Positions 17,168-25,449 of a stretch of DNA of 64,000 bases are shown here, piece after piece. The notes beneath the pieces were generated by a model. It did no database searches. It was not told the origin of the DNA and saw only the letters and a list, made by a program, of their open reading frames with translations. The stretch is from Hyphobacterium marinum (lineage in GTDB: Bacteria > Pseudomonadota > Alphaproteobacteria > Caulobacterales > Maricaulaceae). Within the stretch, counting starts at the first letter, position 1. Each line of letters opens with the position of its first letter. Both the position numbers and the translations under genes were made by a program. The stretch lies in contig NZ_JAZDRO010000004.1 in the NCBI RefSeq assembly GCF_036330325.1, positions 62,001 through 126,000 of the forward strand. The letters are read 5' to 3'.

Positions 17168-17992
17168 ATGGCTACCATCAATACCAATTCCGGGGCGATG
17201 ATCGCCCTGCAAAACCTCACCAAGACGAATGCCGAACTGGAACAGGTCCAGGCCCGCATCAATACGGGTCTGGCGGTCTCCTCGGCCAAGGACAATGGCG
17301 GCGTCTTTGCCATTGCCCAGTCGATGCGGGCGGACGTCGCCGGCTATTCGGCGGTCGGAAATTCCATCGATCTCGCCGTTTCCACGGTGGACGTGGCGCT
17401 CGCTGCCGGCGAAGCCATTTCCGACATTCTCGTGGAAATGAAGGAAAAGGCCCTGGCGGCGGCGGATTCGTCGCTCGACACGGCCTCGCGGACTGCCCTG
17501 AACGAAGACTTCAAGGCGCTGCGCGACCAGATCGACACCATCATTTCCAATGCCGAGTTCAACGGAACGAACCTGATCAACGGCACGACCAACAGCGTCA
17601 AGGCTCTCGCCAACGCTGACGGGTCGAGCACGATCACGGTTCTGGACGAGGATCTGTCGCTGTCCGGTTCGATCGTCACGATCGCATCGAACGCGTCCTT
17701 CTCGACCGCCACCCAGGCCAGCACGATTGCTGGCCAGATCGGCACCTCCATCGACAACCTGAATTCGTCGCTGGCGCGTCTCGGCACCGGGTCGAAGTCG
17801 CTGGAAATCCACAAATCCTTCGTTGGCAAGCTGTCGGACGCCCTGACCAAGGGTATCGGCAACCTCGTCGATGCGGATCTCGCCACCGAAAGCGCACGGC
17901 TGCAGGCCCTCCAGGTCAAGCAACAACTGGGTATCCAGGCGCTCTCGATCGCCAATTCGGCACCGTCGACGATCCTCGGATACTTCCGCTAA
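17168..17992 (+). CDS. Flagellin 3
   Basis: A 274-residue flagellin, start MATINTNSGAMIALQNLTKT, with the leader block CCAGAACGGGAAAGGGCC before the ATG. Almost identical to flagellins 2 and 4 outside the centre; the last 70 residues are the same in all three except single positions. No separate promoter is visible, so it is probably co-transcribed from flagellin 2. Confidence 0.96.
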   Translation: MATINTNSGAMIALQNLTKTNAELEQVQARINTGLAVSSAKDNGGVFAIAQSMRADVAGYSAVGNSIDLAVSTVDVALAAGEAISDILVEMKEKALAAADSSLDTASRTALNEDFKALRDQIDTIISNAEFNGTNLINGTTNSVKALANADGSSTITVLDEDLSLSGSIVTIASNASFSTATQASTIAGQIGTSIDNLNSSLARLGTGSKSLEIHKSFVGKLSDALTKGIGNLVDADLATESARLQALQVKQQLGIQALSIANSAPSTILGYFR

Positions 17993-18008
17993 CCGCGGAA
18001 CCGGAATT

Positions 18009-18056
18009 CGGTAGCGGTCCGATGGGCCGCTACCGGATCGGGCCGGCAAAAAGCCG
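18009..18056 (+). promoter_or_regulatory. Flagellin 4 leader hairpins
   Basis: The first stem is CGGTAGCGG (18009-18017) with CCGCTACCG (18027-18035), no T-tract. The second is CGGC (18044-18047), loop AAAAA, GCCG (18053-18056). The arrangement matches flagellin 3; no sigma-54 element is seen. Confidence 0.5.
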
Positions 18057-18091
18057 TCCTTGACTAACCAGAACGGGAAAGGGCCAAGAAC

Positions 18092-18922
18092 ATGGCTACG
18101 ATTAACACCAATGCGGGTGCGATGATCGCCCTGCAGAACCTGACCAAGACCAACAGTGAACTGGAACAGGTCCAGGCCCGCATCAATACGGGTCTGGCAG
18201 TCGCTTCGGCCAAGGACAATGGCGGCGTGTTCGCCATCGCCCAGTCGATGCGGGCCGATGTCGCGGGCTATTCCGCGGTCGGCAATTCCATTGATCTCGC
18301 GGTCTCCACGGTCGATGTCGCGCTCGCCGCTGGCGAAGCGATCTCCGACATTCTGGTCGAGATGAAGGAAAAGGCGCTTGCCGGTGCTGACTCTTCGCTC
18401 GACACCGCGTCGCGGACTGCCCTGAACGAAGACTTCAAGGCGCTGCGCGACCAGATCACGACCATCGTCAGTAATGCCGAATTCAACGGCACCAACCTGA
18501 TCAACAACACGACCACCGGCATCGCGGCTCTGGCCAATGCCGACGGGTCGAGCACGATCTCGGTTGCGGACGAAAACCTGAAGCTGGGTGCGACGGGCAG
18601 CAAGATCACGCTGTCGGCCAGCGCCGCCTTCACGACCGCGACCCAGGCCGACAACATTGTCAGCCAGATCGGCACGTCCCTGGATAACCTGAACGCGTCG
18701 CTGGCGCGTCTGGGTACCGGTGCGAAATCGCTGGAAATCCACAAGTCGTTCGTTGGCAAGCTGTCGGATGCCCTGACCAAGGGTATCGGAAACCTGGTGG
18801 ATGCAGATCTCGCGACGGAAAGCGCGCGCCTGCAAGCCCTCCAGGTCAAGCAGCAACTGGGTATCCAGGCACTCTCGATCGCCAATTCGGCACCGAGCAC
18901 GATCCTGGGCTACTTCCGCTAA
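18092..18922 (+). CDS. Flagellin 4
   Basis: A 276-residue flagellin, start MATINTNAGAMIALQNLTKT, with the same ribosome-site block as flagellin 3. The central segment (about 125-190) carries a two-residue insertion compared with flagellins 2 and 3. The C-terminal 70 residues are the shared version ending APSTILGYFR. Probably part of the flagellin 2-4 transcript. Confidence 0.96.
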   Translation: MATINTNAGAMIALQNLTKTNSELEQVQARINTGLAVASAKDNGGVFAIAQSMRADVAGYSAVGNSIDLAVSTVDVALAAGEAISDILVEMKEKALAGADSSLDTASRTALNEDFKALRDQITTIVSNAEFNGTNLINNTTTGIAALANADGSSTISVADENLKLGATGSKITLSASAAFTTATQADNIVSQIGTSLDNLNASLARLGTGAKSLEIHKSFVGKLSDALTKGIGNLVDADLATESARLQALQVKQQLGIQALSIANSAPSTILGYFR

Positions 18923-19047
18923 GGCGGATATCCGGCGGCGGGGGTTGAAGGGGTTCCGCCCCCGCCGTCACGCCTTCCTCCTGATTGAGGCGGGCAAGGA
19001 TATCCTCCCAAAGGAGGCACCGGCGGTGTACCCGCCGGCGTGAAGAC

Positions 19048-19410
19048 ATGAATGAGCTGATCGAAACGGCGCTTTCGCCCGCGTCAGCGCCACAACGGCT
19101 CTCACCGGGGCACAGAATGGTCGAGCATGGTGCCCGGTCGCAGTCCCGCAAGGAGTCGGAACCGGAGCCGCAGACCCTGGATCCGCGTTCACAGGAGCAA
19201 CTTGAGGCGGCCATTGACCGCCTCGCCGAGGAGGTCTTTGCCGGATCGCGTCTCGCTATCGAGAAGCACTCCGGTGCCGACACCTTCGTTTACCGTCTGA
19301 TCGACACCGATACCGGTAGTGTCGTTCGTCAGTGGCCCACGGAAAGCCTGCTGCACCTGCGTGAATACCTCCGTACGCGTCAGGCCGGGGTGCTGGACCA
19401 GACAGCCTGA
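19048..19410 (+). CDS. flaG: FlaG-like flagellar protein
   Basis: A 120-residue protein with start MNELIETALSP. The N-terminal half is polar and probably disordered. The C-terminal half is the FlaG domain: a helix (LEAAIDRLAEEVF), two strands (RLAIEKHSG, FVYRLIDTDTGSVVRQWP) and a final helix (LLHLREYLRTRQAGVLDQTA). FlaG proteins lie next to flagellin genes and influence filament length. An AAGGAGG is 30 bases upstream, too far to be the ribosome site; a CGGCGG/CCGCCG hairpin sits between it and the start. Confidence 0.8.
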   Translation: MNELIETALSPASAPQRLSPGHRMVEHGARSQSRKESEPEPQTLDPRSQEQLEAAIDRLAEEVFAGSRLAIEKHSGADTFVYRLIDTDTGSVVRQWPTESLLHLREYLRTRQAGVLDQTA

Positions 19411-19475
19411 GGCGGACGCAAATTCGCCTCGGCAGATATTGACCGCACGCACGATGCGGACCCGGCAAAAATTGG

Positions 19476-19498
19476 CCTGCCCGCGATCTCCGGGCAGG
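19476..19498 (+). terminator. Hairpin after flaG
   Basis: CCTGCCCG (19476-19483) and CGGGCAGG (19491-19498) form a perfect stem with a seven-base loop, followed by a mixed TCGCTTTCTGTC. It is terminator-like with a weak T-tract. Confidence 0.5.
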
Positions 19499-19549
19499 TC
19501 GCTTTCTGTCAACTTACTGAATTAATAGAGAAAATATTCTCTGCCCAGA

Positions 19550-19565
19550 CGGCATGCGGGTTGCG
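19550..19565 (+). promoter_or_regulatory. Sigma-54 promoter of flagellin 5
   Basis: CGGCATGCGGGTTGCG has -24 GG and -12 GC with correct spacing, in an otherwise AT-rich gap. The predicted start is about 19576, five bases before the leader hairpin. Confidence 0.65.
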
Positions 19566-19580
19566 TTCTCCTCAGACAAA

Positions 19581-19599
19581 CGCGCGCAAAATGTGTGTG
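19581..19599 (+). promoter_or_regulatory. Flagellin 5 leader hairpin
   Basis: CGCGCGC (19581-19587), loop AAAAT, GTGTGTG (19593-19599). In RNA this is a seven-pair stem made of alternating C-G and G-U pairs. The stem sequence is unrelated to the other flagellin leaders but the A-rich five-base loop is the same. Confidence 0.5.
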
Positions 19600-19633
19600 C
19601 GGATGTTCGAAGGACACCCAAGGGGACCCCGCC

Positions 19634-20470
19634 ATGACCCTCTCGATCCACACCAATACCGCAGCGATGATCGCGCTGCAGAACCTCAACAAGACCAATG
19701 ATGAGCTGACCGGCGTTCAGAACCGCCTCAATACCGGTCTGAAGATTTCCGGCGCGAAGGACAATTCGGCGATCTACGCCGTCGCCCAGAACATGCGCGC
19801 AGACATCAAGGCGCTTGGCGCGGTCCAGACCAGTCTCGACCGGGCGACCACGATCGGGGATGTCGCCCTGGCGGCCGGCGAAGCGATCTCGGACCTGCTG
19901 GTCCAGATGCGCGAGAAGGCCACTGCGGCAATGGACCCGTCCATCGATACGTATTCGCGCGGAGCCTACAACGCCGACTTCCGCGCCCTGCTCGACCAGA
20001 TCAACGTCATTCTCCAGAATGCCGAGTTTGACGGGGCCAACATCCTCAACGGCTCCATCGCCGGCGGGATCGAATTCCTCGCCGACGCTGATGCGTCACG
20101 CTCGGTGACGCTGAAGACGCAGAATCTCAGCCTGTCCGGTTCGGTGATCACGATTTCCAATTCCGCCAGCCTGGGCACGGTGACAATGGCGACCAATCTG
20201 GTCTCCCAGATCAAGACCAGCCTCGACAACGTCAACCAGTCGCTGGCCAATCTCGGATCGGACCTCAAGAAGATCGGCGCGCATTCCGGCTTTGTCGGCA
20301 AGTTGATGGACTCGCTGACCGAGGGTGTCGGCAACCTTGTCGATGCCGACCTCGCGGTCGAAGGGGCCAGATTGCAGGCCCTCCAGGTCAAGCAGCAACT
20401 GGGTGTCCAGGCGCTCTCGATTGCCAACTCCCAGCCGCAAATCATCCTCAGCCTGCTTCGCGGCGGCTAG
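19634..20470 (+). CDS. Flagellin 5 (divergent)
   Basis: A 278-residue flagellin starting MTLSIHTNTAAMIALQNL with AGGGGA upstream. It is the most divergent of the five: NSAIYAVAQNMRADIKAL replaces the GGIFAIAQ region, and the end is LSLLRGG rather than a terminal FR. It retains both polymerisation regions. Divergence and a separate sigma-54 promoter suggest a distinct position or timing in the filament. Confidence 0.95.
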   Translation: MTLSIHTNTAAMIALQNLNKTNDELTGVQNRLNTGLKISGAKDNSAIYAVAQNMRADIKALGAVQTSLDRATTIGDVALAAGEAISDLLVQMREKATAAMDPSIDTYSRGAYNADFRALLDQINVILQNAEFDGANILNGSIAGGIEFLADADASRSVTLKTQNLSLSGSVITISNSASLGTVTMATNLVSQIKTSLDNVNQSLANLGSDLKKIGAHSGFVGKLMDSLTEGVGNLVDADLAVEGARLQALQVKQQLGVQALSIANSQPQIILSLLRGG

Positions 20471-20494
20471 ATTTTACCCGCACCACGGGTCAGG

Positions 20495-20528
20495 AAAGGC
20501 GGCATCGCTGGCGGCGGTGCCGTCTTTT
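20495..20528 (+). terminator. Terminator after flagellin 5
   Basis: AAAGGCGGCA (20495-20504) pairs with TGCCGTCTTT (20518-20527) through one G-U pair, with a thirteen-base loop and a TTTT end. Confidence 0.6.
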
Positions 20529-20586
20529 CTCATGGCCGACTCACGCCATTCTCTTGACCCGACCGCCAGTTCAGTGAGGCCGCAGC

Positions 20587-21753
20587 ATGACCGGGCGTTT
20601 TCTGCCCTATGGACGCCAGATGATCGGCGAGGACGATATCGCCGCCGTCAATCGCGTCCTGCGCGGAGACATGCTGACCACGGGACCGGAAATCCCAGCC
20701 TTTGAAGCGGCCCTGCAGGGCGTGACCGGGGCGGCCCACGCTCGCGCCTGTTCGTCCGGAACATCGGCCCTGCATCTCGCGCTCGCCGGGCTTGGCGTGG
20801 GGGACGGTGATACGTGCATTGTCCCGGCCATCACCTTCATGGCGACGGCCAATGCCGCGCGCTATTGCGGCGCAGATAACGTGTTCGCCGATGTCGATCC
20901 TGACACGGGTCTTATGACGCCCGAGACACTGCGTGCCGCGATCAAGCGGGCGTCCGGGCCTGTCCGCGCCGTATTGCCGGTCCACCTGGCCGGACAGTGC
21001 GCCGACATGGCCGGAATCGCCGCCATCGCTCGCGGCGCAGGTGCGTTTGTCGTCGAGGATGCCTGCCACGCGCTCGGGACCGAAACGGCCGATGGTTCTG
21101 TGGGTAATTGCGCCCATTCCGATGCGGCCTGTTTTTCCTTCCACCCGGTCAAGACGATTGCCTGCGGGGAGGGCGGGGCGGTCACCACCAATGACGCGGC
21201 GCTGGCCGGACGGATCGACATCCTGCGCTCGCACGGCATCACTCGTGACCCGGAGGCCTTCGATGGTGATCCGGACGAACCCTGGCGTCACGAGATGATC
21301 GCGCTCGGCTGGAATTACCGGATGACCGACATTCAGGCCGCACTTGGCCGCTCCCAGCTGACCAAGCTGAACGCCTTCGCCGCCCGCCGCCACGAACTGG
21401 CTGAATGCTATGACCGGGCGTTTGACGGGCTGACCCCGTTGGCGAGGCCTCTGTCGCGGATGCCGGACTGCAAGCCTTGCTGGCATCTTTATGTCGTCCT
21501 CATCGATTTCGAGGCGGCCGGCAAATCACGGGCGGATGTGATGCGCGCGCTGGCCGAGCGCGGAATCGGGACGCAGGTTCACTACATGCCCGTCCCGTCG
21601 CAGCCTTATTACCGTGAACTTCAGGGAGACCAGACGCCCCCCGGCGCCGCCCGCTACTATGCGCGATGCCTCTCGCTGCCGCTGTTCGCCGGCATGGAGG
21701 ATGGCGACCCCGAATTCGTCGCGGCCGCATTGAAAGAGGTTCTTGAACCCTGA
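20587..21753 (+). CDS. pseC: PseC, PLP-dependent aminotransferase of pseudaminic acid synthesis
   Basis: A 388-residue DegT/DnrJ/EryC1/StrS aminotransferase. It has the substrate and cofactor segments CSSGTSALHLAL (about 55-66), VEDACHALG (about 156-164) and the PLP-binding lysine in SFHPVKT (K189), followed by GEGG. PseC makes UDP-4-amino-4,6-dideoxy-AltNAc from the PseB product. Its place at the head of an operon with pseG, pseI and pseF fixes the assignment over other StrS-type enzymes. Equivalent to FlmB of Caulobacter. Confidence 0.9.
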   Translation: MTGRFLPYGRQMIGEDDIAAVNRVLRGDMLTTGPEIPAFEAALQGVTGAAHARACSSGTSALHLALAGLGVGDGDTCIVPAITFMATANAARYCGADNVFADVDPDTGLMTPETLRAAIKRASGPVRAVLPVHLAGQCADMAGIAAIARGAGAFVVEDACHALGTETADGSVGNCAHSDAACFSFHPVKTIACGEGGAVTTNDAALAGRIDILRSHGITRDPEAFDGDPDEPWRHEMIALGWNYRMTDIQAALGRSQLTKLNAFAARRHELAECYDRAFDGLTPLARPLSRMPDCKPCWHLYVVLIDFEAAGKSRADVMRALAERGIGTQVHYMPVPSQPYYRELQGDQTPPGAARYYARCLSLPLFAGMEDGDPEFVAAALKEVLEP

Positions 21754-22739
21754 TGATATGGCTGCGCTTCCAGTTCGGTCCGCAAATCGGCATGGGTCAC
21801 GCCGTGCGGTGCCTGACGCTCGCACGGGCCTTGGGCGAGGCGGGGGGCGAGGTCGGGCTGCTACTGGACGACGATGCGCCGGACCTGCCCGGTGCGAAAG
21901 ACTTTCCGGTCTATCCGGTGGCACCGGATGGAAGCTGGCCGGACACGGGCGGCATCCTGTTCGACGTCAGCCACGCCCGAACCGGGGATACACTGTCCCG
22001 GTCAATCAAGGCGTTGACGCGAAAAGGCCGCAAGTGCGCGGTCATCGATGGGTTAGGTACGAACGCCTATACGGATAGCCCGAAGGCCAATCTTGTCCTG
22101 TCGCCCTATCTCGTCCCACCGGGCACACCGGCGCGCAGCGGCAAGTCCTGCCTTGAAGGCCCGCAATACGCCATTCTCGGTGCGGAATATGCCGACGAGC
22201 CGCCAGAGCTTTCGGGGCGCAAGAGCCGGTTGCTCATTACCATCGGCGGATCGGACCCCTGGGCGCTGACCGAGACGGCTCTGGACGCGGCACATGGTGC
22301 CCTGACGTTGCCGCGCTTCGACATCACGGTGATCGCTGGACCGCGGCTCGACACTAAGCGGCGGTCGCATCTGGCCGCGCGTTGCCGCAAGCTCGAGGTC
22401 GAATTGCTCGACGCACCGTCCAGCCTGCGCGACGTGTTGTGCGCCAGCGCGGTCGCCATCCTTGGGCCGGGCCTGACGAAATATGAGGCCGCCGCCTGCA
22501 ACACGCCGGCGGTGATCCTTGCGCCCGACGAAGAAACGCGGACGGTGAACCGTCCCTTCGCCGAAGCCGGACTGGCCTATTTGCTGGACGCCGGGCAACG
22601 CAATTTCGCTGGCGAGCTGGGCGCGGCGCTGGGAACGCAGGCCGCGCGCAAGCGCTCTTCCTGGAGCGGGCGAAAGATCGTCGACGGCCAGGGCGCGGCA
22701 CGGTCGGCTGCTGCAATCCGCGAGGCGCTTGGCGAGTAA
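21753..22739 (+). CDS. pseG: PseG, UDP-sugar hydrolase of pseudaminic acid synthesis
   Basis: A 328-residue GT-B-like hydrolase that releases UDP from the 2,4-diacetamido sugar. Its start overlaps the pseC stop (TGATG). Family features are GMGHAVRCLTLA near residue 13 (the catalytic histidine of PseG lies in this GxGH motif), ITIGGSDP (about 162-169) and GPGLTKYEAAACNTP. The 62-base gap to pseI is the largest in this operon. Confidence 0.88.
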   Translation: MIWLRFQFGPQIGMGHAVRCLTLARALGEAGGEVGLLLDDDAPDLPGAKDFPVYPVAPDGSWPDTGGILFDVSHARTGDTLSRSIKALTRKGRKCAVIDGLGTNAYTDSPKANLVLSPYLVPPGTPARSGKSCLEGPQYAILGAEYADEPPELSGRKSRLLITIGGSDPWALTETALDAAHGALTLPRFDITVIAGPRLDTKRRSHLAARCRKLEVELLDAPSSLRDVLCASAVAILGPGLTKYEAAACNTPAVILAPDEETRTVNRPFAEAGLAYLLDAGQRNFAGELGAALGTQAARKRSSWSGRKIVDGQGAARSAAAIREALGE

Positions 22740-22801
22740 TCGTTAAGACGAATCGCGCGAGGCTGGCCGCCAGTCGAGGCAGGACAGGGCCGAAAACGGT
22801 C

Positions 22802-23881
22802 ATGGACAGCGCAAATCAGACCCCGCGCGCGGCGCTGGAGATCGACGGACGCCGCATCGGCGACGGTGCGCCGCCCTATATCATTGCCGAAGTTTCCGGC
22901 AATCATAACAAGGACTTGTCCAAGGCCTTGAGAATGATCGACGTGGCGAAGGCGAGCGGGGCCGATGCGGTCAAATTCCAGACCTATACGGCGGACTCCC
23001 TGACCGTCCCGAGCGACCGGCCCGAATTCCAGATCACCACCGGTACCTGGAAGGGGTGGAACCTTCATCGTCTCTATCAGGAAGCCGCCACGCCCTATGA
23101 CTGGTTCAAGAAGCTGTTTGCCCATGGCCGCGACATCGGCATCACCGTGTTTTCCTCGCCTTTCGATGCGGCGGCGGTCGACCTTCTCGAGGGGCTGAAT
23201 ACACCGGCCTACAAGATCGCCTCCAACGAGCTGACCGACTGGCCGCTGATCCAGAAAGCCGCCGCGACCGGCAAGCCGCTTATCCTTTCGACCGGGGCCT
23301 CCAGCTTGGCCGATATCGACGCCACAGCGGGATTCCTGCGCCGCATCGGCGCGCCGTCCTGGTCGCTGCTTCATTGCGTCAGCGCCTATCCGGCTCCGCT
23401 CGCCGATGCGCACATCGCCAATATCACGGCTTTGAGAGAGCGTTTCACGGTCCCGATCGGGTTCTCCGACCACACGCTCGACACCGTGGCGGCCGTGCTG
23501 GCCGTGGGGCTGGGGGCGTCCATCGTCGAAAAGCACTTCATTCTCGACCGCTCCGAGGGCGGTCCGGACTCCAGCTTTGCCATCGAACCGGACGAGCTGG
23601 CCGACCTTGTCAAACGCTGCCGGGAGGCGTTCGAGGCGGTGGGCAAGCCGTCCTTCGGGTCGAATGCGGCCGAGGGCAAATCGCCCATCTACCGCCGGCA
23701 CTTCTATGCGACGCGGGATATAAAGACGGGCGAGGAACTGGGTGAGGACAATGTCCGCGCCATCCGTGCCCGCGAAGGTGTCCCGGCGCGCGAGTTCGAG
23801 CGCCTGTTCGGGGCGCGGGCGCGCCGCGATATCCCGGCCCACACCCCGGTGACCTGGGAGGTTGTCGATGGCGGAGCGTGA
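22802..23881 (+). CDS. pseI: PseI, pseudaminic acid synthase (NeuB family)
   Basis: A 359-residue enzyme that condenses the 6-deoxy-AltdiNAc sugar with phosphoenolpyruvate. The TIM-barrel domain (residues about 20-280) shows AEVSGNHN, AVKFQTY, FSSPFD, KIASNE, STGAS, HCVSAYPAP and FSDHT, all typical of the NeuB/PseI family. A C-terminal SAF antifreeze-like domain (about 295-355) follows. The PseI rather than NeuB choice rests on the pse context. It overlaps the next gene by 14 bases. Confidence 0.9.
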   Translation: MDSANQTPRAALEIDGRRIGDGAPPYIIAEVSGNHNKDLSKALRMIDVAKASGADAVKFQTYTADSLTVPSDRPEFQITTGTWKGWNLHRLYQEAATPYDWFKKLFAHGRDIGITVFSSPFDAAAVDLLEGLNTPAYKIASNELTDWPLIQKAAATGKPLILSTGASSLADIDATAGFLRRIGAPSWSLLHCVSAYPAPLADAHIANITALRERFTVPIGFSDHTLDTVAAVLAVGLGASIVEKHFILDRSEGGPDSSFAIEPDELADLVKRCREAFEAVGKPSFGSNAAEGKSPIYRRHFYATRDIKTGEELGEDNVRAIRAREGVPAREFERLFGARARRDIPAHTPVTWEVVDGGA

Positions 23882-24563
23882 ACTGGTGATCTTCGGGTCG
23901 GCGGAAATCGCCGAACTCGCGCGTTTCTATTTCGAGCAGGACGGCGGGCGGAAAGTCGCCGCCTTCACGGTCGATGACGCCTATGTCGAAGCCGACAATT
24001 TCGATGGTCTGCCGCTGGTGGCCTGGAGTGAAGCGATCAGGCGCTTCCCGCCGGATCGCTACGACATGCATGTCGCGCTTTCCTACATGAAGCTCAACCG
24101 CATCCGCGAGGCCAAGTTCAACCAGGCGCGCGAGGCGGGCTATTCCCTGGCGAGCTATTTCTGCTCGAAATCGGTGGGTTGGCCGGATCTCACCCATGGC
24201 GAGAATTGTTTCGTCCTGGAAAACCAGACCATCCAGCCGGGCGTCAGCCTGGGGGACAATGTCATGCTCTGGTCGGGCAATCATATCGGCCACGGCTCGA
24301 TGATCGGTGATCATACTTATTTCGCCTCCCACATCGTCGTTTCGGGCCATTGCCGGATCGGAAAGCGCTGCTTCTTCGGCGTGAACGCGACGTTGCGGGA
24401 CTTCCTGACCATTGGCGACGATTGTTTCGTGGCGATGGACGCCAGCATCACCCGCGATCTGGAAACCGGTTCCGTTGCTCTCGGCACACCGGCAACAGTC
24501 TTTGGCCCGGAGGACGAGAAGGGCCGGAAAATCCGCAACAACTACTTCAAGCTCGATGACTGA
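23868..24563 (+). CDS. NeuD-like hexapeptide acyltransferase in the pse operon
   Basis: A 231-residue protein with an N-terminal nucleotide-sugar-binding-like subdomain (LVIFGSAEIAELARFYF, about 5-21) and a C-terminal left-handed beta-helix (about 105-215: ENQTIQPGVSLGDNVMLW, GHGSMIGDHTYFASH, SGHCRIGKRCFFGVN). This is the NeuD/PglD layout. I use the ATG at 23868; a TTG two codons earlier is possible. No GNAT-type PseH is encoded in this window, so this enzyme may supply the missing N-acetylation at C4, or may instead O-acetylate the finished sugar. Confidence 0.8.
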   Translation: MAERELVIFGSAEIAELARFYFEQDGGRKVAAFTVDDAYVEADNFDGLPLVAWSEAIRRFPPDRYDMHVALSYMKLNRIREAKFNQAREAGYSLASYFCSKSVGWPDLTHGENCFVLENQTIQPGVSLGDNVMLWSGNHIGHGSMIGDHTYFASHIVVSGHCRIGKRCFFGVNATLRDFLTIGDDCFVAMDASITRDLETGSVALGTPATVFGPEDEKGRKIRNNYFKLDD

Positions 24564-25449
24564 GTGGCGCAAGCTCGGCCTCGTGGTGAAACCTGATCCA
24601 TCGTTGTGGTGGAACCGGACCCACGCCATGCTGCCGACGCCCTTCCACATCGAGGGCTCGCTGTGGCGGATCTATTTCGCCGGGCGCAATGACGCCAACC
24701 AGTCCCATGTCGGCTGGGCGCTGATTGATCTCGATGACCCGGCGACGGTCATTGAACGCGCCAGTGAGCCGGTGCTGACGCCCGGGCGGCTGGGGTGTTT
24801 CGACGACAATGGCGTTCTGCCGTCCTGCCTGATCCGCGATGGTGACGAGACGCTGATGTATTTTATCGGCTTCAAGCCCGGCGGCACGACGCGCATGGAC
24901 CTCTATGGCGGGTTGGCGATTGCCAAGGGCGACGGCCCGTTTAAACGCTGGTCAGAAGCCCCGATCCTGGAACGCAACCGCGTCAATCCCTTCATCAACA
25001 CCGCGCCGTGGGTCGTGCGGGATGGCGACAACTGGCGCATGTACTACGTCGCCGGGACCGAATGGGTGCATCGCGATCTCCCGCGCTACAACATCCAGAT
25101 TGCAACTTCGCAGGACGGTCGGAACTGGCAGCGCGACGGCCGTGTCGCGATTGATTTTGTTCCCGGCGAGAACGCGCTCGCGCGCCCCTACGTCTATCAT
25201 GACGGAACGCGCTGGGTGATGTGGTTTGCGTCCAAGGGCGAGGCCTATCGCGCCCGCATTGCCTGGTCTGACGACGGCCTGACCTGGACCCGCGACGAAG
25301 CCGGACCGGGCCTCGAGCCCACGCCGGGCGGGCCGGACAGCGATATGCTCGAATACTTTGTCGTCCTGCCGCACAAGGGCCGGCGCGTCGTCTTCTACAA
25401 TGGCGACGGCTATGGCGAGCACGGCATCTGCGCGGCGGTGGAGGCATGA
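24556..25449 (+). CDS. Five-bladed beta-propeller protein (GH43/GH32-like fold)
   Basis: A 297-residue protein whose start ATGACTGAG overlaps the end of the NeuD-like gene. Repeated strand patterns (WRIYFAGRNDANQSHVG, TLMYFIGFKPGG, WRMYYVAGTEW, WVMWFASKGEAYR, RVVFYNGDGYGEHG) fit a five-bladed propeller of the glycoside hydrolase 43/32/68 type. Such genes turn up in polysaccharide and flagellar-glycan loci without a known activity. No catalytic residue can be fixed by eye. It is translationally coupled on both sides. Confidence 0.7.
   Translation: MTEWRKLGLVVKPDPSLWWNRTHAMLPTPFHIEGSLWRIYFAGRNDANQSHVGWALIDLDDPATVIERASEPVLTPGRLGCFDDNGVLPSCLIRDGDETLMYFIGFKPGGTTRMDLYGGLAIAKGDGPFKRWSEAPILERNRVNPFINTAPWVVRDGDNWRMYYVAGTEWVHRDLPRYNIQIATSQDGRNWQRDGRVAIDFVPGENALARPYVYHDGTRWVMWFASKGEAYRARIAWSDDGLTWTRDEAGPGLEPTPGGPDSDMLEYFVVLPHKGRRVVFYNGDGYGEHGICAAVEA

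Noticed and set aside
17114..18856. A 580-codon open frame antisense to flagellins 3 and 4
   Set aside because: It is the complement of two near-identical genes, repeats itself accordingly, and has no start region or known family. It is a product of GC-rich codon use.
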